The position numbers and the translations under genes are program-made. 56,064 nucleotides of DNA from Psychrobacillus psychrodurans (GTDB lineage: Bacteria > Bacillota > Bacilli > Bacillales_A > Planococcaceae): assembly GCA_900114885.1 (NCBI GenBank), contig FOUN01000018.1, positions 1 through 56,064 on the forward strand, in the 5' to 3' direction. Below the pieces are notes generated by a model. It saw only the letters and a program-made list of their open reading frames with translations. It was not told the DNA's origin and did no database searches. How positions within the stretch are numbered: the stretch's first letter is position 1; each line of letters begins with the position of its first letter. Of the stretch, positions 8,993 to 16,661 are shown piece after piece.

Positions 8993-9577
8993 ATGAAATT
9001 TGGATTTGATATAGATGATACATTGATCAATTTAAGAGAACATGCTTTTCATATTTACAACGAAAAGTTAGGACAACAGGTGCAGTTAGATAAATTTCAT
9101 GCGCTAAACAGAGTAGAAATACATGAGTTATTCGGAATGTCCGATGAAGCAGGTTCGAAAATGTGGAATGAAACATTGGAACAAATATATTACACGAATT
9201 GTCCTACTTATCCTGATGCTGTAGAAACTCTAGTAGCACTACAAGAACAAGGACATGAGGTTTATTATATAACAGCTAGACCGGCAGAACATCGGGAAAG
9301 AACGATGAAATGGCTAGCTGAACAGGGTTTTCCTGTCGTTGAGGAACGCTTTTATTGTGGCATGAAGGATCAAGCTAAAGTGAATATTATTCGAGACTTA
9401 CAGTTGGATTATTATTTCGATGATAAGCCAGACGTATTAAATACTTTGACAGATGATACATTAAAAGTTTATGTTAAAACACAATCGTATAACCAACATC
9501 TTACTATTCCTAGGCTTACAAATTGGCTTGAACTAAAGCGAATTGTTGAAGAAAACAACGACAAAAAGCAATTCTAG
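8993..9577 (+). CDS. HAD-superfamily 5'-nucleotidase, YqfW-like
   Basis: A HAD phosphatase of the NT5C/YqfW type. FDIDDTLIN near residue 4 holds both catalytic aspartates, YYITARPAEHR near residue 89 is motif II, and DYYFDDKPDVL near 135 carries the acidic motif. The start at 8993 (MKFGFDIDD) fits the family better than an ATG at 8975 and has GAGGG upstream; the protein has 194 residues. It follows ribD closely. Riboflavin synthesis needs a HAD phosphatase after RibD, so a dephosphorylation role there is conceivable, but the family is normally assigned to nucleotide turnover. Confidence 0.8.
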   Translation: MKFGFDIDDTLINLREHAFHIYNEKLGQQVQLDKFHALNRVEIHELFGMSDEAGSKMWNETLEQIYYTNCPTYPDAVETLVALQEQGHEVYYITARPAEHRERTMKWLAEQGFPVVEERFYCGMKDQAKVNIIRDLQLDYYFDDKPDVLNTLTDDTLKVYVKTQSYNQHLTIPRLTNWLELKRIVEENNDKKQF

Positions 9578-9609
9578 GGTGAAATATGTTCTAACCCTTT
9601 TGTTCCTTT

Positions 9610-9643
9610 CATAAGTTGTCCTATAGAAGGAGGATGACTTATG
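9610..9643 (+). promoter_or_regulatory. Start-codon-sequestering hairpin
   Basis: CATAAGT (9610-9616) pairs with ACTTATG (9637-9643), whose last three bases are the start codon at 9641. TCCT (9619-9622) pairs with AGGA (9631-9634) of the ribosome-binding site. The loop is 8 nt, with a 2x2 internal loop. The fold would hide both ribosome-binding site and start codon, which suggests translational control or low basal translation of the SpoVID-like gene. Confidence 0.6.
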
Positions 9644-10237
9644 GCAACAAGAACATGGGATGTAAAAGAGCAATTTCGATTTCCCCAAAGCTTTGGGGTT
9701 CCAAAGGAAATTAAAAATGTGGCAGTAACTCCTCAGTGTGAAATCGCAGAGAAGGAAGATTTTATCCAAGTAGTTGGTATATATCACATCACCTGCCATG
9801 TTAAGTTCGAGGAAGGTGAAGAGGAACATCATGCTACTAGCGAATTCACGGAAATTGAGGATCTTGATTTGCAAGGTGAGGTTGGCTATTTCGAATATGC
9901 TGTACCAATGAGTATTGAAATAGGTAAAGACAAGTTAAAAGAAGGTTCCAAGCCAACAGTTCATGTGAACCATATTAACTCGAAACCTACTCAGCAGATG
10001 GCTATTGAAGTTGGGTGGACAGTACATTGTGAATATGAGGAAGCTCCGGAACCAGAACCTACACCAGTTACACCTCTTGTAGAAGCAGAAAGTCCAAATC
10101 CTGCTGAGCCAATGGAAGTAAAAAATCCTCAAGGCGATGAATTTGAACTTCAATTTATATTAGATTTAGATGATGGATATTCTAAGCTCTCATTCCCATC
10201 AAATAATATTTTTGTAAAACAAAAAGCAGACGAATAG
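9641..10237 (+). CDS. SpoVID-like spore morphogenetic protein lacking LysM
   Basis: A 198-residue acidic soluble protein. The first 130 residues resemble in pattern the N-terminal domain of SpoVID (DFIQVVGIYHITCHV, later YFEYAVPMSIEIGKDKL), the coat encasement protein. A Pro/Glu-rich linker near residue 130-150 and a short conserved-looking tail follow. Position also supports the call, because spoVID lies between hemL and valS in B. subtilis. Unlike B. subtilis SpoVID it is short and has no C-terminal LysM. The assignment is by weak similarity plus synteny. An AAGGAGGA site precedes the start and is folded into a hairpin. Confidence 0.6.
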   Translation: MATRTWDVKEQFRFPQSFGVPKEIKNVAVTPQCEIAEKEDFIQVVGIYHITCHVKFEEGEEEHHATSEFTEIEDLDLQGEVGYFEYAVPMSIEIGKDKLKEGSKPTVHVNHINSKPTQQMAIEVGWTVHCEYEEAPEPEPTPVTPLVEAESPNPAEPMEVKNPQGDEFELQFILDLDDGYSKLSFPSNNIFVKQKADE

Positions 10238-10390
10238 TAATAGGACCAGTAATATGATATCCCAAGTGGTTGGAACAATTAGCACTCGTATTAATTGAAA
10301 TCCACAAATAGGGATACTAATATGCTTACAGTAGAAACGTGTTTTACGTAACCAATCAGGCAACAAATACGGATTATAACCTTTTCTCAA
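10199..10390 (-). CDS. Small membrane protein of unknown function
   Basis: A 63-residue frame starting with TTG at 10390 behind a well-spaced AAAGGAG ribosome-binding site (7 nt). The N-terminal 40 residues are basic and amphipathic (GYNPYLLPDWLRKTRFYC), and residues about 43-60 form one strong hydrophobic segment. Its 3' end overlaps the SpoVID-like gene by 39 bp in convergent orientation. A good start and clean topology make it likely real. I do not recognise a family. Confidence 0.6.
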   Translation of the reverse strand: MRKGYNPYLLPDWLRKTRFYCKHISIPICGFQLIRVLIVPTTWDIILLVLLLFVCFLFYKNII

Positions 10391-10417
10391 TGTATTTCTC
10401 CTTTCACCATACTAGAC

Positions 10418-10447
10418 TTGACGACATATAATAAAATCCTTTACAAT
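10418..10447 (+). promoter_or_regulatory. valS promoter
   Basis: TTGACG (10418-10423) and TACAAT (10442-10447) are separated by 18 bp. This is a good sigma-A match, and transcription would start just ahead of the T-box leader. Confidence 0.6.
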
Positions 10448-10454
10448 AGGAACA

Positions 10455-10710
10455 ACGTAAATAGTGATGCAATGAATGGGAAGAGTAAAATGATTTGGTT
10501 TTCAAAAGAAAGGAAACAATTTGCTGAAATGTTTCTGTCAACCACCATTTGAAGGTAGCCCACGAGCAGTATTTGTGAACCTAGAGTAGCAAATGCCGGT
10601 TTGAAGCCGTTATCGAATTGAGAGCGTGATGCGTTTTATTAGCATTCGCGAATAAAGGTGGTACCGCGAACAAACTCCTTCGTCCTTTAATGACGATAGG
10701 AGTTTTTTTA
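10455..10710 (+). promoter_or_regulatory. T-box riboswitch controlling valS
   Basis: The T-box core AAAGGTGGTACCGCG lies at 10654-10668. Upstream are the AGTA element of stem I (10484-10487), GAAGGTA with the likely valine specifier codon GTA at 10555-10557, and GCCGTTATC near 10608. Downstream is the terminator: AACTCC pairs with GGAGTT, with inner TCGTC/GACGA, then seven T residues ending near 10709. Uncharged tRNA(Val) would stabilise the antiterminator and allow valS transcription. Confidence 0.93.
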
Positions 10711-10735
10711 TATTCTTTTTTAGGAGGAACAGACA

Positions 10736-13378
10736 ATGACAAACGAGACAACGATGTCCACAAAGTATGATCCGCAGTCGATTGAAAAAGGTCGCTATGA
10801 GTGGTGGCTTGAAGGAAAATACTTCGAAGCTCATCCAGAAAGCGATAAAGAACCTTATACGATCGTAATCCCACCACCAAATGTAACGGGTAAATTACAT
10901 TTAGGTCATGCGTGGGATACTACATTACAAGATATTATTGTTCGCATGAAACGTATGCAAGGGTATGATGCACTATGGCTACCAGGTATGGACCATGCAG
11001 GTATCGCAACACAAGCAAAAGTGGAAGAAAAGCTACGTTCTGAAAATATTACAAGATATGATTTAGGTCGAGAAAAATTTGTAGAAGAAACATGGAAGTG
11101 GAAAGAAGAATATGCTGGTCATATCCGTGCACAATGGGCAAAACTAGGACTTGGCTTAGATTATTCACGTGAACGCTTCACATTAGACGAAGGATTATCA
11201 AATGCAGTAAAAGAAGTATTCGTAAAGCTGTATAACAAAGGATTAATCTACCGTGGCGAATATATTATCAACTGGGATCCAGCTACAAAAACAGCGCTAT
11301 CTGATATCGAAGTAATTCACAAGGATGTACAGGGTGCATTCTATCATATGCATTACCCACTTACAGATGGTACTGGATCCATAGATGTTGCGACTACAAG
11401 ACCGGAAACAATGTTAGGTGATACGGCAGTTGCAGTTCATCCAGAGGATGATCGTTACAAGCATTTAATCGGAAAAACAGTAAAACTTCCGATTATCGGT
11501 CGCGAGATCCCAATTGTTGGAGATGATTATGTAGATATGGAGTTTGGTAGTGGAGCAGTTAAAATTACACCTGCACATGACCCGAATGACTTTGAAATAG
11601 GAAACCGTCATAACTTACAACGTATTTTAGTGATGAATGAAGATGGAACGATGAATAAAAACGCTGCATCTTATGATGGTATGGATCGTTTTGAATGCCG
11701 TAAACAAATCGTAAAAGATTTACAAGATGCAGGTATCCTATTCAAAATTGAAGAACATGCACATTCAGTAGGACATTCTGAGCGTAGTGGAGCAGTAGTT
11801 GAGCCTTATCTATCTACACAATGGTTCGTAAAAATGCAACCACTTGCTAAAGAAGCTATTAAACTTCAAGAAGCAGAAGGAAAAGTGAATTTTGTTCCGG
11901 ACCGTTTTGAAAAAACTTACCTACGTTGGATGGAAAATATTCATGACTGGTGTATTTCACGCCAACTATGGTGGGGACATCGTATTCCTGCTTGGTATCA
12001 CAAAGAAACTGGAGAAGTATATGTTGGTCATGAAGCTCCTGCAGATGCGGAAAACTGGAATCAAGACAACGATGTATTAGATACTTGGTTCTCCTCTGCA
12101 TTATGGCCATTTTCTACATTAGGCTGGCCAGATGCTGAAAACGAAGAGTTCAAAAAGTATTATCCTACGAATGCACTTGTAACTGGTTATGATATTATAT
12201 TCTTCTGGGTTTCTCGTATGATTTTCCAAGGTATAGAATTTACCGGTACTCGTCCATTTGATGATGTATTAATCCATGGTCTAGTTCGTGCAGAAGATGG
12301 AAGTAAAATGTCGAAATCTCTTGGGAACGGCATCGATCCAATGGATGTTATTGATCAATATGGTGCTGATTCACTTCGTTACTTCCTAAGTACTGGATCA
12401 TCTCCTGGGCAGGATTTACGTTACTCTACAGAAAAAGTAGAGGCAGTATGGAACTTTGCTAACAAAATTTGGAATGCATCTCGTTTTGCATTAATGAATA
12501 TGGATGGCTTGAAATTCGAAGAAATCAATTTAGATGGTAAAAAATCGGTTGCGGATGCATGGATTCTTACACGTTTAAATGAAACGATTGAGCAAGTAAC
12601 AAGACTTTCGGAGCGCTACGAATTCGGTGAAGTTGGTCGTGCACTTTATAACTTCATTTGGGATGATTTCTGCGACTGGTATATCGAAATGGCAAAACTT
12701 CCCCTAAACGGTGAAGATGAAGCAGCAAAAAATATGACGCGCTCTGTGCTAGCTTATGTTTTAGACAATACTATGCGTTTGTTACACCCATTTATGCCAT
12801 TCATCACAGAGGAAATCTGGCAAAACCTTCCGCATGAAGGGGAATCGATTACAGTTGCTGCTTGGCCGACTGTAAATGAGGCACTTTCCAATAAAGAAGA
12901 AGCGGATAATATGAAATTACTTTCTGAAATTATACGCTCCGTTCGTAATATTCGTTCGGAAGTACAAACACCAATGAGCAAGAAAGTACCATTATATGTA
13001 TCAGCGAAGGATGCAAATACATTAGCAGTGTTAGAAGCAAATGCTAAGTATTTAGAACGCTTCTGTAATCCAGAACCACTTGTAATTGGATTAGATTTAG
13101 AAGCTCCAAATCAGTCCATGTCTGCTGTAGTTACAGGAGCGGTTTTATACCTACCATTACAGGGATTAATTGATATAGTTGCTGAGAAAGCTCGCTTAAC
13201 AAAAGAGTTAGAGAAATGGGCAAAAGAAGTAAAGTTAGTACAAGGAAAACTTTCTAATGAGCGCTTCGTTTCAAAAGCACCTGAAGCAGTAGTTGCAGAG
13301 GAACGTGCAAAAGAAGCGGACTATCTAGAAAAACACGCTGCTGTGTTGAAGCGTATGGAAGAATTGAATAGTCTATAA
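10736..13378 (+). CDS. valS: Valyl-tRNA synthetase
   Basis: A class I aminoacyl-tRNA synthetase charging tRNA(Val), with editing of threonine. The 880-residue length is typical. The HIGH motif is HLGH near residue 55, after [17 protein letters not shown] lies near residue 523, and [16 protein letters not shown] belongs to the editing domain. A C-terminal coiled-coil arm (residues about 810-880) is charged and helical. The start follows an AGGAGGAA ribosome-binding site. Expression is governed by the T-box leader immediately upstream. Confidence 0.98.
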   Translation: MTNETTMSTKYDPQSIEKGRYEWWLEGKYFEAHPESDKEPYTIVIPPPNVTGKLHLGHAWDTTLQDIIVRMKRMQGYDALWLPGMDHAGIATQAKVEEKLRSENITRYDLGREKFVEETWKWKEEYAGHIRAQWAKLGLGLDYSRERFTLDEGLSNAVKEVFVKLYNKGLIYRGEYIINWDPATKTALSDIEVIHKDVQGAFYHMHYPLTDGTGSIDVATTRPETMLGDTAVAVHPEDDRYKHLIGKTVKLPIIGREIPIVGDDYVDMEFGSGAVKITPAHDPNDFEIGNRHNLQRILVMNEDGTMNKNAASYDGMDRFECRKQIVKDLQDAGILFKIEEHAHSVGHSERSGAVVEPYLSTQWFVKMQPLAKEAIKLQEAEGKVNFVPDRFEKTYLRWMENIHDWCISRQLWWGHRIPAWYHKETGEVYVGHEAPADAENWNQDNDVLDTWFSSALWPFSTLGWPDAENEEFKKYYPTNALVTGYDIIFFWVSRMIFQGIEFTGTRPFDDVLIHGLVRAEDGSKMSKSLGNGIDPMDVIDQYGADSLRYFLSTGSSPGQDLRYSTEKVEAVWNFANKIWNASRFALMNMDGLKFEEINLDGKKSVADAWILTRLNETIEQVTRLSERYEFGEVGRALYNFIWDDFCDWYIEMAKLPLNGEDEAAKNMTRSVLAYVLDNTMRLLHPFMPFITEEIWQNLPHEGESITVAAWPTVNEALSNKEEADNMKLLSEIIRSVRNIRSEVQTPMSKKVPLYVSAKDANTLAVLEANAKYLERFCNPEPLVIGLDLEAPNQSMSAVVTGAVLYLPLQGLIDIVAEKARLTKELEKWAKEVKLVQGKLSNERFVSKAPEAVVAEERAKEADYLEKHAAVLKRMEELNSL

Positions 13379-13384
13379 GAATGG

Positions 13385-13418
13385 AGCGCACACTCGTTAA
13401 TCTGAGTGTGCGCTTATT
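13385..13418 (+). terminator. valS terminator
   Basis: AGCGCACACTC (13385-13395) pairs perfectly with GAGTGTGCGCT (13404-13414), with an 8-nt loop and a short T-rich tail. Confidence 0.85.
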
Positions 13419-13441
13419 TATATGGTGAAAAGTTTCTTCAG

Positions 13442-13546
13442 ATTCTAGTGATTCTTCATCTCATTCTAGCGATTCTCATTTGTATTCTAGCGATTTTTCT
13501 CTACATTCGAGTGATTCTCGGAAACATTCTAGTGATTCTTATCATA
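13442..13546. repeat. Five-unit array with exact 21-bp period (ATTCTAGYGATTCT core)
   Basis: The core ATTCTAGTGATTCT begins at 13442, 13463, 13484, 13505 and 13526, exactly 21 bp apart each time. A 14-bp conserved core alternates with a 7-bp variable segment. Core changes are AGT/AGC, TCT/TCG and one TCT/TTT. In one frame the units read as heptapeptides with an SSDS core, and two of the three kinds of change are synonymous there; that frame (13429-13596) has no start codon before the array. It lies between the valS terminator and the minus-strand terminator. Confidence 0.85.
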
Positions 13547-13552
13547 TGCCAA

Positions 13553-13585
13553 AAAAGAGAGGACGATTTAAATCTCGTCTCTCTC
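13553..13585 (-). terminator. Terminator of the ATP-grasp operon
   Basis: On the minus strand a GAGACGA-type arm pairs with TCGTCCTCTC, with one bulged base and an AT loop, and is followed by TTTTTT. The structure overlaps the last codons of the downstream ATP-grasp gene and ends next to the 21-bp array. Confidence 0.65.
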
Positions 13586-14380
13586 ATTTTTTGTAAGTTT
13601 ATTATTGATATATTCCATAATAGGTTCTGCAATATTTTGCTTAGTAGTTTCAAAATAGGACCTTGCACCAACGGGATCTTCTATTTCATTGAAAAGCCAA
13701 CTCTCATCAGGTAAGAGTAAAAAATCGATACCAATATAATCACTTTTTAAAGCTTTAGCAATTTTCTCTACCTCTGTGCGTTGTTGTGAGTTAAGTGTAT
13801 ATTTTTCAACCGTTCCACCTAATGTGAAATTAGATTTAAAGCTATCTTTTGGACCGGTTCTTTTTACTGCACCCACTACTTCTTCACCAAGCATGAATAT
13901 TCGAACATCGGTAGCATTTGTTTCTATATAATGTTGTGCGATAAACGTATTCTCGGAAAATGTATTAAAAAAAGTAGATGCCTCTTTATCTGTGTGTACT
14001 AATTCGACTTGTTTTCCACCGTGACCATTTATCGTTTTTAGTACTACAGGATATTCTTTTATTTCAGAAACAGTTGTTATCTTTTTAGTTGGAACAGTTG
14101 CGATTCCTAGAAGTTGAACGAGCTGTATTGCTTTTAATTTGTCATTAGCAATAACATTCACTTCTGCACGATTGAACATTGGTATATTTCGTTGTTCTAA
14201 TTTCTTTGATAATTGTGGATTTCTTGTACGGAAAAATATAAAATCTGCTTGTGGAATGGGCTCCTTGTCATCTACTACTGTTAAGGTATGCGAAAAAGTA
14301 CTTGCGGCCTTTATTAATCGGTCGATAAAGCTACGATTTCGTTCTATTTCTGCCCTCTCGTATATGAGTAACCCTTTCAT
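13568..14380 (-). CDS. ATP-grasp ligase, RimK-like (second of pair)
   Basis: A 270-residue ATP-grasp protein. An N-terminal pre-ATP-grasp domain is followed by the lysine of PVVLKTINGHGGKQV near residue 121, DVRIFMLGEEVVGAVKR near 168, and a C-terminal metal-binding segment IGIDFLLLP...FNEIEDPVGAR in which the usual E-V-N is replaced by E-I-E-D. Such enzymes join a carboxylate to an amine or hydroxyl through an acyl phosphate. It overlaps the upstream ATP-grasp gene by 4 bp, so the two are co-translated and probably act in sequence or as a heteromer. Substrate unknown. Glutathione-, LysX- and graspetide-type ligases share this fold. Confidence 0.75.
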   Translation of the reverse strand: MKGLLIYERAEIERNRSFIDRLIKAASTFSHTLTVVDDKEPIPQADFIFFRTRNPQLSKKLEQRNIPMFNRAEVNVIANDKLKAIQLVQLLGIATVPTKKITTVSEIKEYPVVLKTINGHGGKQVELVHTDKEASTFFNTFSENTFIAQHYIETNATDVRIFMLGEEVVGAVKRTGPKDSFKSNFTLGGTVEKYTLNSQQRTEVEKIAKALKSDYIGIDFLLLPDESWLFNEIEDPVGARSYFETTKQNIAEPIMEYINNKLTKNERDEI

Positions 14381-15255
14381 ACAACAGCAGCTCCAATTTT
14401 TGATTGAATATAATCAATCATAGCATCTCCAACATTTATTCCGGTTACATTATAGATATTTCTAATATGGGCAACCCCATTTACTTCACAAACTAGAGGT
14501 TCTTCATTTTCCCCAAACAACAAATCGACTCCCGCGAACTCTGCGCCTAAAGCTTCCGCAGCTTGTATCGCCACATCTTTTTGTCTTTGTGTGAGAATAA
14601 TAGGAGAGGCAGAGCCGCCATTTGTTATATTGGCACGGAAATCTGTTTGTGATTCACGGAGCATACATGCAACGACTTGCCCGCCTACTACATTTACACG
14701 GATATCTCTACCTTTACTATTTTCGATAAATTGTTGGAAGACATATTCAATACCTGCTAACTCCTCTACTTTTGCAAAGAATTGTTCCCTTGTTTCAATT
14801 AAATATACTTTCATACCAAATGAGCCGTGTGCCTCTTTAATAATCATAGGTAAAGAAAGTATTTGGAGTACCTGCTCGTAATAGCCCGATTCTTTAATAG
14901 AAAACCCTGGATACACTTTAGGTGCAACAATTGTTGTTGGCATTGGCACTTGAGCATTTGCTAACATCATGTATTGCCTTGCTTTATTATCACAAATTTC
15001 AATTACGTTTGGATCATTAAATACTGGTATACCTTCGTTTTTCAAATACTGGGCAAGCAAAATATCTTTGTCAAGAAACACGACAAAATCTGGTTTAGCA
15101 TGTAAATTTTGCTGGACATTCATTAGCAATTCATAATTTTTCACTAGAATGGCATGAATATCATGTCTGTCCGCAGCTTCTTTCAATAGAAGTGCTTGAT
15201 CGATAAATTTATCATGTGTAAGACTACCGTTATAAACGATCCAACATGTTTGCAT
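14377..15255 (-). CDS. ATP-grasp ligase, RimK/LysX-like (first of pair)
   Basis: A 292-residue RimK/LysX-like protein. Seen are PMIIKEAHGSFGMKVYLIE near residue 135 (ATP-binding lysine and glycine loop), RDIRVNVVGGQVVACMLRE near 185, DFRANITNGG near 205, and AGVDLLFGEN with CEVNGVAHIRN near 265 supplying metal-binding Glu and Asn. The start has a GGAGG ribosome-binding site 8 nt upstream and lies back to back with folC. No carrier protein, amino-acid biosynthesis gene or peptidase is adjacent, so the product is unknown. Confidence 0.78.
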   Translation of the reverse strand: MQTCWIVYNGSLTHDKFIDQALLLKEAADRHDIHAILVKNYELLMNVQQNLHAKPDFVVFLDKDILLAQYLKNEGIPVFNDPNVIEICDNKARQYMMLANAQVPMPTTIVAPKVYPGFSIKESGYYEQVLQILSLPMIIKEAHGSFGMKVYLIETREQFFAKVEELAGIEYVFQQFIENSKGRDIRVNVVGGQVVACMLRESQTDFRANITNGGSASPIILTQRQKDVAIQAAEALGAEFAGVDLLFGENEEPLVCEVNGVAHIRNIYNVTGINVGDAMIDYIQSKIGAAVV

Positions 15256-15278
15256 AATGAATGACCTCCACTAGTACG

Positions 15279-15287
15279 TGTTATAAT
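15279..15287 (+). promoter_or_regulatory. folC promoter, extended -10
   Basis: TGtTATAAT is an extended -10 element lying just after the start codon of the divergent ATP-grasp gene. The expected start near 15294 gives a leader of about 48 nt to the folC GTG. No clear -35 is seen. Confidence 0.55.
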
Positions 15288-15341
15288 GTGTTCACAAGAA
15301 GTTTAGCACGAAATTTAATCAGACGGAATAGGGTGAACTAC

Positions 15342-16565
15342 GTGGAAATAAAAAATTTTAATAAATACAAAATAAAATGGAATATAGAAAGTGAAACGGT
15401 TATAAAACCAGGTCTTGAAACGATACATGCTGCACTACAAAAACTTGGAAATCCCCAGGACAAGCATAAAATGATTCATGTAGCTGGAACAAATGGTAAA
15501 GGATCTACTATTGCTTTTTTATCGGCGCTAGCAAAGGAACATGGCTTGTCCTACGCCTCGTTTACTAGCCCGAGTATCTTTGATGTCCATGATCAAATTC
15601 AGATAAATAGTATACCCGTTACAGAAAAACAAATGGATAAAGCATTTTTACATATGCAAAAACGTGGAATTAGTGGAATGTTAACAGATTTTGAATTACT
15701 AACCGTTACAGCCTTTGTTGTCTTTGAAGCGCTAGAATTAGATATTGTATTCATAGAGGCAGGTATGGGTGGAAGATTAGATAGTACAAATGTTATGAAA
15801 AAATCAGTGGCTGTTATACCCAGCATCTCCATAGATCATACAAATTTCTTAGGAGATACAATTGAAAAAATTAGTTGGCATAAAGCAGGAATCTTAAAGA
15901 AGAATAGCCAATTAGTTATAGGGTCCTTTTTAGATTCAGCAAAAACTGTCGTGTATAAAGAAGTGGAAGATAAAAAAGCTGATGTCATTGAGTACAGTGA
16001 AAATTTTCATATAAAAAATCATCAATATACTTATAAAGAATATTCATTTTCTAATTTAAGTCCTCAAATGATAGGAATTCACCAACAATCAAATATGGCT
16101 ATAGCCATTACAGCATTATTAATAAGTGGTTTTAAACTAGTAGAACCTAATGTGCAAGCAGCTGTGAAAAAAGCAAGATTGCCAGGTAGAATGGAGAAAA
16201 TAAGGGATAACCTTTATTTGGATGGTGCTCATAATCTAGCGAGTATTGATGCATTGGTGAAAACTATTAAAGAAAATTTCTTTAACAAAAATATACATTT
16301 TATAGTAGGGATTTTAAAAGATAAGGATTATGTCTATATGTTAAGGAAGTTAGAGGAAATTGCTAGTTCTTTTGAATTTGTAAACTTCCAACATGAAAGA
16401 GCTTTAAATGCTAATATTTTGTATAAACACTGTACGCATAGTGCAAAGAGTATAACTTTAGATGCATATGAAATTGATTTGCTTAAGGATTTTGAAAATG
16501 ATGTTACAATAGTCACTGGCTCTTTTTATTTCATCGCTGAATTGAAGGAAAAAACAGGAATTTAG
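15342..16565 (+). CDS. folC: Folylpolyglutamate synthase/dihydrofolate synthase
   Basis: Adds glutamates to folates and may join dihydropteroate to glutamate. The Mur-ligase-type P-loop HVAGTNGKGS, FIEAGMGGRLDSTN and DHTNFLGDTIEKISWHKAGI are present, as is the C-terminal DGAHN motif. The GTG at 15342 is chosen because AGGGTGA precedes it; an ATG at 15261 would lie inside the divergent promoter region and lacks a site. This gives 407 residues, slightly short for the family. It follows valS in B. subtilis; here the ATP-grasp pair intervenes. Confidence 0.9.
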   Translation: MEIKNFNKYKIKWNIESETVIKPGLETIHAALQKLGNPQDKHKMIHVAGTNGKGSTIAFLSALAKEHGLSYASFTSPSIFDVHDQIQINSIPVTEKQMDKAFLHMQKRGISGMLTDFELLTVTAFVVFEALELDIVFIEAGMGGRLDSTNVMKKSVAVIPSISIDHTNFLGDTIEKISWHKAGILKKNSQLVIGSFLDSAKTVVYKEVEDKKADVIEYSENFHIKNHQYTYKEYSFSNLSPQMIGIHQQSNMAIAITALLISGFKLVEPNVQAAVKKARLPGRMEKIRDNLYLDGAHNLASIDALVKTIKENFFNKNIHFIVGILKDKDYVYMLRKLEEIASSFEFVNFQHERALNANILYKHCTHSAKSITLDAYEIDLLKDFENDVTIVTGSFYFIAELKEKTGI

Positions 16566-16568
16566 TAT

Positions 16569-16599
16569 TTGAAACTTTCAGAGAACTTAGTGATATAAT
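16569..16599 (+). promoter_or_regulatory. Promoter of the diguanylate cyclase gene
   Basis: TTGAAA (16569-16574) and an extended -10 TGaTATAAT (16591-16599) are separated by 19 bp. The long spacer is compensated by the TG extension. Confidence 0.5.
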
Positions 16600-16661
16600 A
16601 ATTTAAGTAAAAATATGTATATAGTAGTAGTTATTTAGATAGAAAGGAGATTAATAGTCAG

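Noticed and set aside
13442-13546. Possible CRISPR array
   Set aside because: Repeats of 14 bp and spacers of 7 bp are far too short, and no cas gene is near.
13406-13714. 102-codon plus-strand frame rich in Ile and Leu
   Set aside because: It runs through the 21-bp array and then antisense to the ATP-grasp gene. The hydrophobic heptads are a by-product of the repeat in this frame.
16591-16605. PerR-like sequence at the cyclase promoter
   Set aside because: Only about 11 of 15 positions match and the right half is poor. The match comes from the -10 element.
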